Below are positions 23,432-32,718 of a stretch of DNA of 48,439 nt, one piece after another. The notes under the pieces were generated by a model. It did no database searches, was not told the DNA's origin, and was given only the letters and a program-made list of their open reading frames with translations. Within the stretch, counting starts at the first letter, position 1. Each line of letters begins with the position of its first letter. A program made the position numbers and the translations under genes. This DNA comes from a virus, in the IMG/VR virus record IMGVR_UViG_3300030098_003452, positions 1-48,439 of that record; one strand, given 5' to 3'.

Positions 23432-26400
23432 ATGGCGGCACCAACAACAGGATCATCTAGTATAGCTCCAGCGACTAAAGTAAAAATGTCAGCAAACGTA
23501 CAGTCAGAATTAAAAACTGGTATAGTAGGTGAAAAGTCTTTAAAATCTTTAAGAACTTATCAATTAGGTGTTGTTTATAAAGATGAATATGGAAGAGAAA
23601 CACCTGTGTTTACTTCTGAAAACTCTTCTTTTACAACAACTAAAGAGTTATGTGATAATAAAAACGCTGTGGTTGTATCATTAAAAAACACATTACCAAT
23701 ATGGGTTGATACGTTTAAGTTTTTTATTAAAGAAACCTCTAACGAATATTACAATGTTTGTATGGATCGTTGGTACGATGCTGAAGATGGTAATATTTGG
23801 TTATCTTTTCCGTCAGCAGAGAGAAATAAAATACAAGAAGATACGTTTTTAATATTAAAAAAGAAAGCTAGTAGTCAAGAGGCTGTTTATGAAGACACAA
23901 AATATAAGGTTATAGATATAAGCAATGAAGCGCCTGACTATATAAAAACTGATTATGAAAAATATGGAGAACAGGTTTTAACAATAACAGAGGCAATTCC
24001 TAATTCATCTTTAATTAAAATAGACTTTACAACGGGTAACGACTCTACTGATTGGGACAACTCTGTTTTTTATGACGAAACTTTAGTTAAAGACGATACA
24101 ACCAACGCTGCGACGCCTGGTGTTACAGAAACTGGTTTTATAGGTTGGCCGTTAGAAGACGTTGTAATTGATCTTTCTATAACAGGGGCTGCAACAGGAT
24201 GGTTAGATGTGGCTAATATATATAAATATGACGCTAATAATATATACATCGCGTTGTCAAAACCCTTATTGGGTTCTCAAGTAGATAACGTTCAGAGTGG
24301 TGGTATATTGTCCGTGTTACCAGCTGGAACGGGTGATGTTACTGTAAAAATGGCTAAAAAAGTTGTAAAAAACAAATCAGAATTTAATGGTAGATTTTTT
24401 GTAAAAATAAAAAGAGACGCTGTAATTGACGATCATATTAGGAGCATTGGAAATCCAGTTCCAAGTGTAAACGTTCAGCAATCTATTCAGCAGTATTATT
24501 TAAACACTTCTTCTGGAAATTCTCTTGAGGCGTTCTGGAAAGACGTAGGAGAAAATTGGTTTATTGATGAAGCAAGTAGAGGTCAAGTTGGTACAGGTAC
24601 CACTACTAATACTAAAGGTCCTTATCCTGAAGATGATGGTTATGGAATTATTGGAGATGGAGCGGGCGCTAGAACTGGTTCAGCTAAATCAAATCTTAGA
24701 TGTACAATGGAGTTGTCTTTAAATAAAATTAAAGATACTAATAAAATGGGTTATAATGTTGGAAACAACAAACAGGCTAATCAAGATTTTTTAGCTAAAA
24801 TGTCAAAACAAGGAACTAAGTTTAGATGGAAAGAAGATCCATATCAACATATATATAGGATATCTCATGTTGTTAGTTCTGCAGATGGAAATACTAATGG
24901 AGATGGGATATTAAATTATAGTTCTAAAAATAGTGAAAAGAAAGAACCTAAAAATAAACCTATTAGACTTTATATAAGTTTTAAAACAACCGGATGGAGA
25001 TTAACCGCTGATCAAAGTACCGCGGGTGCTACTTATCAATTTTTTCCTGAAGAAGAAGGTTTATATCCTTTTAACTATAAAAACGAATATACACCAAATA
25101 TAAACGCCACTTACGACGCTTGGGATCCTACTAAGTATGGTTACGGTGATTATAATGATGTTAGTAGTAGTTATTCAGCTAGTTATACAGCTAATCAACC
25201 AGGGACAGCTTTAGCATCTTTAGGACAAAACTCTTCTTTTACAAATTCTGAATTAGATGGGCTTATTTATAGTAACACAATAGAAATAATTGATTTTTTT
25301 ACTGGAGATGAAGAACCTGTTTTTACTGATAATCCAGCAGTTTGGGAAACAGAACCAAAAGAAGATAAAGGACTAGATATTTATTACGAAGCAAGCCAAG
25401 CATATCCTACGTTTTTAGACGAAACAACAAATGAACTATTTGCGCCGTACGGATGTACTGTTACATGTAAGGATACTATAGATAATAAAACTTTTTATAT
25501 TCCTGATAGTACTGTTTTAGCAATTTGGTCACCAACTGGACACGGTGGTAATACTATATTATTAAATGTTAAAACTGAAGAAGTTGGTATAATAGATAAT
25601 AGCACCGCGTTATCTGCAACTAATCCTGCTTTAGCAAATAACGCCGCTAATTTAACGTTTAACAATTTAAACTCAAATTATAAAGGTTTAGAATTAAGAT
25701 TTACTAGACCAAATGGAAGTTATACTACAGCTAAAGTAAATTATTATTCAGGATGGACAAACGTTAACAATCACATAGATGGAACTTCTCCAGCTTATGT
25801 AGGCAACAGTAGCGATTACGTATTGTTAAAATTAGATAGAAATATAACCCATAGCACTATAAAGTTACCTTATTTTAATTGTTATACGTTTGGAAATGGA
25901 GTAGAATCAGATAGAATAAGAGATGATTTTAATGCTGTTAGGCTTGATAAAGGTGTTAAAGTTTCTACAGTATTAGATGAACCTTATAAAGAAGAACAAA
26001 GAACTAATGGGTTAATATACTCTGGAATATTTAACTCTAACAGTGGCGTTAATAATCTCAATCAATTTATAGCAGCAGAAAAAATAACTAAAGATGTTAA
26101 TCCTAGTTATGGTAGTATACAAAAATTAAAAACAAGAGATACAAATTTAGTTGCTTTTTGTGAAGATAAAGTTTTAAAAATAATTGCAAATAAAGACGCG
26201 TTGTACAACGCTGATGGTAATCCTCAATTAACAGCTTCTAATGCCGTGTTAGGTGATGTTACGACTTTTGCGGGAGAGTTTGGTATATCAACAAACCCTG
26301 AATCTTTCGCTGAAGAATCTTTTAGAATGTATTTTACAGATAAACAAAGAGGAAAAGTATTAAGGCTGTCTCAAGATGGTATAACACCAATATCTTCAAT

Positions 26401-27601
26401 GGGAATGGACGAGTATTTTGCAGATAATTTAAAACTAAGCAATACACTAATTGGTAGTTTTGACGATAGAAAAGGTGAATATAATTTAAACATTGGATCA
26501 GCAGTATTATCTTTTAATGAAAAATCAAAAGGTTGGGTTAGTTTTAAATCGTTCTTTTTTGAAAATGGTGTAAGTATAAACAATGAATATTATACTTTTA
26601 AAGACGGTCAAATATGGAAACATCATTCTAACGAAACTAGAAATAATTTTTACGATACACAATATGATTCCCATGTTGATGTTTTATTTAACGACAATTC
26701 TTCTATAGTCAAAAGTTTTGGTTCTATGAGTTACGAAGGCACGCAATCTAGAATAGCAGAAAACTTAACAGATAATAGTTATCACAATAACGAACAAAAA
26801 ACTGGATGGTACGTAGAATCTGGAGAAACAGATTTACAAGAATCTGGACTTATGGAGTTTAAAGAAAAAGAAGGAAAGTGGTTTTCTCATATGAAAGGGG
26901 CTTCTATATCAGATATAAAAGATTTAAACAGTTCTGAATTTAACTTTCAAGGAATAGATATGTTACAATCCATTGGTGATGGTAGTGGAAATGGAGATGG
27001 AGAAGGTGAAGATGATGATCCTATCTTCTATCAATTTATAATAAAAGACTTAAATACAGGTTCTAATTATACTGTTTCCGAATATACTATAAACGGTTTG
27101 TCTGAAAATGATTTTATCTCGCCAACAGGAACTTTTAGCTCTCCTTTGTCTAATGGAAGTTGGTCTTCTCATGAAATAATTATATCTCCAAGCTCTGGAT
27201 ATACAGTAGAATCACGTGATTTTAATATATCAAACGGAAATCCAACCGTATCAAGCCCAGGAGGTTCTCCTGTTACGTCACCTCCATCCACATGGTCTTA
27301 TAGAGATGATACATTTACAGGATCAGGCGGTGGTGTATCTGTAGGTACTGGACCTTATATAAGTGAAGTTGTTTTTATGGATTCTGAAAATATAGCAAAT
27401 GATCCTAACTGGGTGGTAACAGAAACAAACACTATAATAGTGCAATGTATTGTATTAACTGACGCAAACGCGCCTGTTACAATGCCTAATAGTAATGTAG
27501 TTAATGAATTAGATATAAGAGGTGTCGCTAGAATATCTAATCCACCCCCACCACCTACATCATTTACTATAACAGTTGAAGACACTGGAGATCAAGATTA
27601 A
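23432..27601 (+). CDS. Tail nozzle/tip protein, carboxy-terminal part (1389 aa)
   Basis: The beginning (AATKVKMSANVQSEL...KSLKSLRTYQLGVVYKDEYGRETPVFTS) continues the nozzle-type sequence of the upstream gene. Most of the protein is beta-rich with many Asn, Ser and Thr, as expected for a tail tip. A linker rich in Gly/Asp/Glu (near residue 1187, GDGSGNGDGEGEDDD) leads to an extra domain (about residues 1198-1389) rich in Ser and Pro. That last domain shares motifs with the protein at 27616 (GYTVESRDFNIS, NDPNWVV). The role is tail structure and probably host contact. Confidence 0.75.
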   Translation: MAAPTTGSSSIAPATKVKMSANVQSELKTGIVGEKSLKSLRTYQLGVVYKDEYGRETPVFTSENSSFTTTKELCDNKNAVVVSLKNTLPIWVDTFKFFIKETSNEYYNVCMDRWYDAEDGNIWLSFPSAERNKIQEDTFLILKKKASSQEAVYEDTKYKVIDISNEAPDYIKTDYEKYGEQVLTITEAIPNSSLIKIDFTTGNDSTDWDNSVFYDETLVKDDTTNAATPGVTETGFIGWPLEDVVIDLSITGAATGWLDVANIYKYDANNIYIALSKPLLGSQVDNVQSGGILSVLPAGTGDVTVKMAKKVVKNKSEFNGRFFVKIKRDAVIDDHIRSIGNPVPSVNVQQSIQQYYLNTSSGNSLEAFWKDVGENWFIDEASRGQVGTGTTTNTKGPYPEDDGYGIIGDGAGARTGSAKSNLRCTMELSLNKIKDTNKMGYNVGNNKQANQDFLAKMSKQGTKFRWKEDPYQHIYRISHVVSSADGNTNGDGILNYSSKNSEKKEPKNKPIRLYISFKTTGWRLTADQSTAGATYQFFPEEEGLYPFNYKNEYTPNINATYDAWDPTKYGYGDYNDVSSSYSASYTANQPGTALASLGQNSSFTNSELDGLIYSNTIEIIDFFTGDEEPVFTDNPAVWETEPKEDKGLDIYYEASQAYPTFLDETTNELFAPYGCTVTCKDTIDNKTFYIPDSTVLAIWSPTGHGGNTILLNVKTEEVGIIDNSTALSATNPALANNAANLTFNNLNSNYKGLELRFTRPNGSYTTAKVNYYSGWTNVNNHIDGTSPAYVGNSSDYVLLKLDRNITHSTIKLPYFNCYTFGNGVESDRIRDDFNAVRLDKGVKVSTVLDEPYKEEQRTNGLIYSGIFNSNSGVNNLNQFIAAEKITKDVNPSYGSIQKLKTRDTNLVAFCEDKVLKIIANKDALYNADGNPQLTASNAVLGDVTTFAGEFGISTNPESFAEESFRMYFTDKQRGKVLRLSQDGITPISSMGMDEYFADNLKLSNTLIGSFDDRKGEYNLNIGSAVLSFNEKSKGWVSFKSFFFENGVSINNEYYTFKDGQIWKHHSNETRNNFYDTQYDSHVDVLFNDNSSIVKSFGSMSYEGTQSRIAENLTDNSYHNNEQKTGWYVESGETDLQESGLMEFKEKEGKWFSHMKGASISDIKDLNSSEFNFQGIDMLQSIGDGSGNGDGEGEDDDPIFYQFIIKDLNTGSNYTVSEYTINGLSENDFISPTGTFSSPLSNGSWSSHEIIISPSSGYTVESRDFNISNGNPTVSSPGGSPVTSPPSTWSYRDDTFTGSGGGVSVGTGPYISEVVFMDSENIANDPNWVVTETNTIIVQCIVLTDANAPVTMPNSNVVNELDIRGVARISNPPPPPTSFTITVEDTGDQD

Positions 27602-27615
27602 TTTAAACAAAAACT

Positions 27616-28173
27616 ATGAATGATTCGTATTATATAAATAGCATAACAACAAATAGTATAAATGTAAACGGAGGAATATTAGACTCACCTAATGTTTTTC
27701 CACCGCAAAATATTTATAAACTAGTTGCTGCAGCAAATCCTGGTTATGATTTGTTAGCTAGAGAGTTTAAAATAGGATTAGCTAACAATCCAACCATGCA
27801 TCTATCAAAAACAGGAGAGGTAAATTCTCAAACACAATGGCCTTCTAGATTTGAATGGGTAATAACAGATTTAAATCAAGTAGCGTCAACTCCATCTGGA
27901 TTTGTAGAATCTAATGGTATTTATAAGGTAGTTATAGAAGACTCGCTAAATCCAACAAACGATCCTAATTGGACTTTAGTTGGTAACGACATTAATATAT
28001 GGATATATTTTGGTAAAAACGAAACAACACCAATAGAGAGCTTAACAAATTTAAATATACTTTTAGACATAGATAGACAACAAACTGATCCATTAACTGA
28101 AGCAGATACACTGAGCTTAACTATTCCAGGACAACCTGGTACTAATTTTAATATAAACACTGTAAATATTTAA
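27616..28173 (+). CDS. Tip-domain paralogue (185 aa)
   Basis: This protein looks like a diverged copy of the final domain of the upstream protein. PGYDLLAREFKI...NNPT parallels SGYTVESRDFNI...GNPT, and VVIEDSLNPTNDPNWTLVGNDINIWIYF parallels VVFMDSENIANDPNWVVTETNTIIVQCIV. The order of motifs is the same, suggesting duplication. It lies 14 bp after the upstream stop. It is probably an accessory tip or receptor-binding module. Confidence 0.65.
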   Translation: MNDSYYINSITTNSINVNGGILDSPNVFPPQNIYKLVAAANPGYDLLAREFKIGLANNPTMHLSKTGEVNSQTQWPSRFEWVITDLNQVASTPSGFVESNGIYKVVIEDSLNPTNDPNWTLVGNDINIWIYFGKNETTPIESLTNLNILLDIDRQQTDPLTEADTLSLTIPGQPGTNFNINTVNI

Positions 28174-28174
28174 C

Positions 28175-29443
28175 ATGGCAATTACCAAAACTATTAACAG
28201 GACTGGAGGCAAAAGAAATATAACGTTAAGCGGTAATCCTGGCGCTAAATTTGAACTTTATGTAAAACAAGGTAGTAATTACTATAGTTTTGATACTAAT
28301 AGTTTTCAAACAGTTGAAAAAATATTAAAGAACCAAACAATACCATCAAACGGAGTTTATGTGAAAGAAGTTATTTTACCAGAAGTTACATCAGATACAT
28401 CTTATGATTTTTATATAAACGCTTTACCTGGTACTAACTTAAATGTGAGTAAAACACATACTCAAAAGATAGGAACTATATTCCAAAAAGCTACAAAAAC
28501 AGCAACTTTTAACACGACATCTAGTTCTCTTACTATAGCGTCTGCTTTAACTGGAGGTACGTTGAGTGATGTTAATTCTTCTTTAATCCAAACTGGAGCT
28601 ATAACAAAAGGTGGAAGTCCTCTACTATATATACATTCAACACCATCTTGGAACGCTGATGACGGTGGGAATTGGACAAACGCTAACACTGTTACAACAG
28701 TAGTAAATTATTTTAATGGAGCTGTTGTACAATTAAAAGATGGAACAAATATATCATCTGGTTATGCTGTAACTGGAGATAATATTGTAGATGAAATAAC
28801 TGTATCGGCAATTAGTGGAAACAAAGTAACTTTATCTGCGGCCCAAAATCTAACAGATGGTCAAGAATTAACGTTTTCAAAAAGTGGTTGGGAAGTAGGT
28901 CCTATTACAGCTAAAATAACAAATAGTGGTACAAGTAGTATAACTATGAAAATGATAGCTGAAATTAAAAAAACAGGTATAGCAGATTTAACATCTGTTT
29001 GTAGCGTAGATAATTTTGTATCTGTAAAACCAAACGCATTTCCAGTTCCAAATATAGAGTGCCCTGAAGGGGGAGAGATTGCGATAGATGTTGTTACACA
29101 ATGCATAAACTATCTTGGCACAACCAAAGATATAGACGCTAATTTAAGTAGTAAAACATTTAAAGTGCATTCTGTGCCAGCAGAAGGAACCTCTAGAAGA
29201 CCAACTGGTAATCTTGATGATAATGGAGATATGATATATACAACGCTACCTTTCGCGGGTAGTTCAAGCGTTTCTGCTGGATCTAATATGGGTAGCGCTG
29301 GAGTTGGAGAAGTTACATATGCCGCTAATGCGCTACATGTTGCTGGTGATGAAGATTATTTTTATTACAAAACAGTTGATGCACAATCAACCCCAGTAAC
29401 AAGCGCTACGGACCAAGGAAAAATATCAATAACAATAGTATAA
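28175..29443 (+). CDS. Beta-rich virion protein (422 aa)
   Basis: The amino-terminal 90 residues (NITLSGNPGAKFELYVKQG...VYVKEVILPEVTSDTSYDFYINALPG) read like an Ig- or FnIII-like beta sandwich, and the remainder is Thr/Ser-rich with repeated beta segments. It starts 1 bp after the preceding stop and is followed 1 bp later by a small protein. Tail fibre or tip assembly is the likely role; composition and location are the only support. Confidence 0.65.
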   Translation: MAITKTINRTGGKRNITLSGNPGAKFELYVKQGSNYYSFDTNSFQTVEKILKNQTIPSNGVYVKEVILPEVTSDTSYDFYINALPGTNLNVSKTHTQKIGTIFQKATKTATFNTTSSSLTIASALTGGTLSDVNSSLIQTGAITKGGSPLLYIHSTPSWNADDGGNWTNANTVTTVVNYFNGAVVQLKDGTNISSGYAVTGDNIVDEITVSAISGNKVTLSAAQNLTDGQELTFSKSGWEVGPITAKITNSGTSSITMKMIAEIKKTGIADLTSVCSVDNFVSVKPNAFPVPNIECPEGGEIAIDVVTQCINYLGTTKDIDANLSSKTFKVHSVPAEGTSRRPTGNLDDNGDMIYTTLPFAGSSSVSAGSNMGSAGVGEVTYAANALHVAGDEDYFYYKTVDAQSTPVTSATDQGKISITIV

Positions 29444-29444
29444 T

Positions 29445-29789
29445 ATGCCAACAACTATATTAACATTTAATAACGATATAAACGTCTCTGTTCAAATTGG
29501 AGATGTTATTTATTATTCACCTACAACAGTAACAGGTAATTTTGACACAACTACTAGTATGATAGAATTAGGTACTGTTACAGCTATATCTGGAAACAAT
29601 ATAACGGTTAATTATACAACAGGTACAACTTTACCATCTGCTGGTGACTTTATAATGTTTGTAAAAGATAGGTCTGTTAACATGTCAAGTTTGTTAGGTT
29701 ATTTTGCTAAATTTAGAATTAAAAATGATTCTACTGATAAATCTGAAATGTACTCTATATCTATAGACGCTTCTCAAAGTAGTAAATAA
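29445..29789 (+). CDS. Small beta-rich virion protein (114 aa)
   Basis: A 114-residue protein with alternating hydrophobic and polar residues (VQIGDVIYYSPTTV, GTVTAISGNNITVNYT) and Ser/Thr-rich ends, starting 1 bp after the preceding stop. The small beta-barrel look suggests a tail accessory or fibre protein. After its stop comes a perfect 6-bp hairpin (29805-29820) before the cupin gene, so it may end a transcription unit. Confidence 0.6.
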   Translation: MPTTILTFNNDINVSVQIGDVIYYSPTTVTGNFDTTTSMIELGTVTAISGNNITVNYTTGTTLPSAGDFIMFVKDRSVNMSSLLGYFAKFRIKNDSTDKSEMYSISIDASQSSK

Positions 29790-29804
29790 ACGGTAAAAAC
29801 TGTA

Positions 29805-29820
29805 ACTATATTGTTATAGT
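29805..29820 (+). other. Small AT-rich hairpin before the cupin gene
   Basis: ACTATA (29805-29810) and TATAGT (29815-29820) are perfect reverse complements with a TTGT loop, 18 bp before the next ATG. With only 6 AT-rich pairs and no T-run it would be a weak terminator. It may also be an operator or mean nothing. Confidence 0.3.
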
Positions 29821-29837
29821 AAATTAAATTTAATTCA

Positions 29838-30299
29838 ATGAAAAAAGATATAGTTCTTAAAAATAGAGAACAAATACAAAAAATACAAGACATTTTAGTT
29901 TCTCAAGCTGATGGAGTTAATATAGAAGGAGATGGGAAACATATAGTACATAGCAGTAATTTTCCTTTAAAACACACATTTGCAGACAGTATATATGTAA
30001 GACAAATGGATATGAAGGCTGGGTCTATGGTCGTTGGCGCTATACATAACCACTTGCATGTTTGGTTTTTATTAACTGGTAGATTAGCAGTTGTAACTGA
30101 AAAAACAATAGAGGAGTTTATAGCGCCTTGTTACGTTTTAGCAGAGCCTGGTAGTAAAAGAGTTATATACGCTATGGAAGAATCTATATTTGTAAACGTA
30201 CATAAAAATCCAAAAAATATAGAAGATATAAATAAACTAGAATCAGAAATAGTTTCTAAAACATTTGAAGAGTATGAACAATATATTAAAAATAATTAA
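29838..30299 (+). CDS. Cupin-fold protein (153 aa)
   Basis: The metal-binding motif is GAIHNHLHVWFLLTGRLAV (residues 68-86), with His 70, 72 and 74 and a following beta segment, and a later His at 122 (VH). These fit a cupin barrel, often a metal-binding protein of the mannose isomerase/oxygenase type. The remainder is acidic at the C-terminus (EEYEQYIKNN). Phage cupins in a structural region are often of unknown function and may be virion parts or enzymes. No substrate can be assigned. Confidence 0.8.
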   Translation: MKKDIVLKNREQIQKIQDILVSQADGVNIEGDGKHIVHSSNFPLKHTFADSIYVRQMDMKAGSMVVGAIHNHLHVWFLLTGRLAVVTEKTIEEFIAPCYVLAEPGSKRVIYAMEESIFVNVHKNPKNIEDINKLESEIVSKTFEEYEQYIKNN

Positions 30300-30302
30300 G
30301 TT

Positions 30303-31010
30303 ATGAGTTTTGTTATAGCAGGTGCATCAGTAGCAGCAGCTACAGGTATTACTAAACTAGTAATAGGCGCCAATCAAAAAAAGAAAGCAAAAGGTAGACA
30401 AGCTGCAGCCAAGTCTAAATTACAAACACAGATGAATGATTATATGGCTCAAGAAATTAAAAATCCTTATGAAAATCTAGAAAATACAATGGAGGATTTA
30501 ACTGTAAACACACAAGCTGCTGATTTTGCCGCTCAAAAATCTGAACAAGCTAGAGCTGATATAATGCAAGGTATGGGCGCTGCGGCTGGTAGTAGTGGTA
30601 TAGCAGCATTAGCCCAAACAATGGCTAATCAAGCGTCACAAGAAGCTCAAGCTGCTTCAGCTAGTATAGCTACTCAAGAAGCGGCTAATCAAAAAGCTGA
30701 AAGAGCAGAAGCTGGAAATATACAGGAGTTAGAAAGACAAGGTGCTGCACAAGTTGAGAATTTAAAAAGAGATAGAATGATGACTCAAATAGGTATGACA
30801 CAAGGCGAATTAGCTGCTGAAAATCAAAATATAGCAAACGCTCAAGAAGCTATGATGTCTGGAATTGGAGATATAGGTTCTGGATTAGGTAGTTTAGGTG
30901 GACATGCTTCTTCAATGTTAGAAGCCGGTAAAACATTTGGTGGAAAAAATAGATTGTTAGATGATCAAGGGAATTACACAACCGGGTTTTTTGGTAAAGA
31001 TTTAACTTAG
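30303..31010 (+). CDS. Internal virion protein-like (235 aa)
   Basis: A Gln/Ala-rich helical protein with a hydrophobic start (FVIAGASVAAATGITKLVIGA, residues 3-23) that can be a membrane segment, followed by long amphipathic helices (MANQASQEAQAASASIATQEAANQ). Its character and its place before other internal proteins resemble podovirus internal core proteins such as T7 gp14, which are ejected to span the envelope. The Gly-rich region at 186-200 may be flexible. The role is inferred. Confidence 0.6.
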   Translation: MSFVIAGASVAAATGITKLVIGANQKKKAKGRQAAAKSKLQTQMNDYMAQEIKNPYENLENTMEDLTVNTQAADFAAQKSEQARADIMQGMGAAAGSSGIAALAQTMANQASQEAQAASASIATQEAANQKAERAEAGNIQELERQGAAQVENLKRDRMMTQIGMTQGELAAENQNIANAQEAMMSGIGDIGSGLGSLGGHASSMLEAGKTFGGKNRLLDDQGNYTTGFFGKDLT

Positions 31011-31024
31011 TAAACAAATAGAAT

Positions 31025-32701
31025 ATGTCAGATAATATATACGATAAAGAAAACGAGCAAGATAAAAAGAATTTAATCCAACTAAGATCTGGAACAGCTG
31101 ATCAACAAATGATTAACGCTGCATATATGGGTGCTAGAAGTAATCCTAATATGATGGAACATATGGATTTGTTAGATCATTTTCTATTAAAAACAAGAGC
31201 TGGATATAGTGGTACTAAGGCTATATATGAAGCTAAAGAAGCCGCGGAAAAGTTAGAACATGAAGAGTTAATGAAGGATATAGAAATAGATGCTCAAAAT
31301 GTTATTAACATGTCTGGTAGTTTACCTAAAGGGTACTTTGATAAAATTTACGAACATGTAGAAGGCCTTAGAACTCAATACGCTGACGCAAAAAGAAACA
31401 ACAATGAACAAGAAGCAGCTGGATTAAGAGCTCAGTTAAATACTCTTTCAGTTAATATAGGTCAAACAAAAGAAAATATTTTAAACAACTCAAAAACTAT
31501 ACTTGGTGATGATGGTAATTCGGATTTAACAAATTTATCTTTACATCAAGAAAGAATTATATCTGCTTGTAAAGAAAAAAATGCTGTTTTTCACGATGGT
31601 ACATTAAAGTGGACAAATCCTAATTATGAAAAAATGTCTAAGGAATATAAAATTCAAACAGGTAAAAATATAGAAGGTGAAGCTGTTTATGAATACACAT
31701 CAGAACCTTATCGTGAAGAAACACAAATTAAAAAACTATCTTATGATGACTTTGTAATGAGAGCTAAAATTCCACCAGGTATGCTTAGTGAAGAAGAATA
31801 TAACGCAGATCCAGAAATGGGTGTTTTTCCAACAAAAGTTGAGGTACCTAATCAAAAAAATAATGAGTATGATCCTAGAGAAAAAGAATATTACACTATA
31901 GAAGATTTTAATAAAGCTACAGTAAGTAAAGATTATGTTTTTAAAGAAAATAATTTATCTCTTGAAAAAGAGATTGCTATTGCAGGTCAAGAATTTAAAA
32001 ATGGCACAAGTACAATAGATTTTGACAAGAATAGTTATTATAAACGAAACTTAGAGAGTATTAATAAAGAAAATATTCAGTTTTTATTAAGAGATGATTT
32101 TGGAGTAGATATGACTTTTGAACAAGCTTTGGATCAACATCCAGATATGATGTCGCTTTTTAATATTGGTGAAATATCTGCAAGCGATATAGTCAGTGAA
32201 GATTTAGATGGAGATGGTGTGTTAGATTACACAGGTGATCCTAACGACGTATATGAAAATACTATTTTTTCAGAATCTTATTTAAATTCTCCATCAAATA
32301 TTATCAAATATGATACTGATGGTAATAAGATTGTAACTTGGGAGGATTTTGGAAGTACTCCTGAGGAAGCTAGAAAAAAACTTATTGAAACAATAACTCA
32401 ACCCGACGCTACTAATTTTAACTATGATATTAGTAGAGATTTATTAGCTGATTACATGACTAGAAGACAAGAAAAGATATTTTATAAAGACACTAAACCA
32501 ATGACGTGGGAGGATATTTTACAGTATAGAGGTAAAACCCTTGAAGAATTTGAACAAGACGGTGGTAGTATAGGGTTTTTGAAAACAGTAAAAGGTATAA
32601 AATTTGACGATTTGAAGAAAGGAAAAAAGAGTAAGATATTGATTAGCCAGCAATTCTATAACAGAAATCTATTTCCTAACCAAACTAAAAAAGGTAGATA
32701 A
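31025..32701 (+). CDS. Internal virion-type protein with EF-hand-like loops (558 aa)
   Basis: A charged helical protein; residues 20-160 are mainly helical. Two acidic loops, DLDGDGVLDYTGD (around residue 395-407) and DTDGNKIVTWED (around residue 435-446), resemble EF-hand calcium sites. It lies between the gp14-like protein and the giant protein, the usual place of internal core proteins in podovirus-like genomes. A role in the ejection apparatus is inferred; calcium binding is a hypothesis from the motifs. Confidence 0.6.
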   Translation: MSDNIYDKENEQDKKNLIQLRSGTADQQMINAAYMGARSNPNMMEHMDLLDHFLLKTRAGYSGTKAIYEAKEAAEKLEHEELMKDIEIDAQNVINMSGSLPKGYFDKIYEHVEGLRTQYADAKRNNNEQEAAGLRAQLNTLSVNIGQTKENILNNSKTILGDDGNSDLTNLSLHQERIISACKEKNAVFHDGTLKWTNPNYEKMSKEYKIQTGKNIEGEAVYEYTSEPYREETQIKKLSYDDFVMRAKIPPGMLSEEEYNADPEMGVFPTKVEVPNQKNNEYDPREKEYYTIEDFNKATVSKDYVFKENNLSLEKEIAIAGQEFKNGTSTIDFDKNSYYKRNLESINKENIQFLLRDDFGVDMTFEQALDQHPDMMSLFNIGEISASDIVSEDLDGDGVLDYTGDPNDVYENTIFSESYLNSPSNIIKYDTDGNKIVTWEDFGSTPEEARKKLIETITQPDATNFNYDISRDLLADYMTRRQEKIFYKDTKPMTWEDILQYRGKTLEEFEQDGGSIGFLKTVKGIKFDDLKKGKKSKILISQQFYNRNLFPNQTKKGR

Positions 32702-32718
32702 AGTTTAATATTATATTT

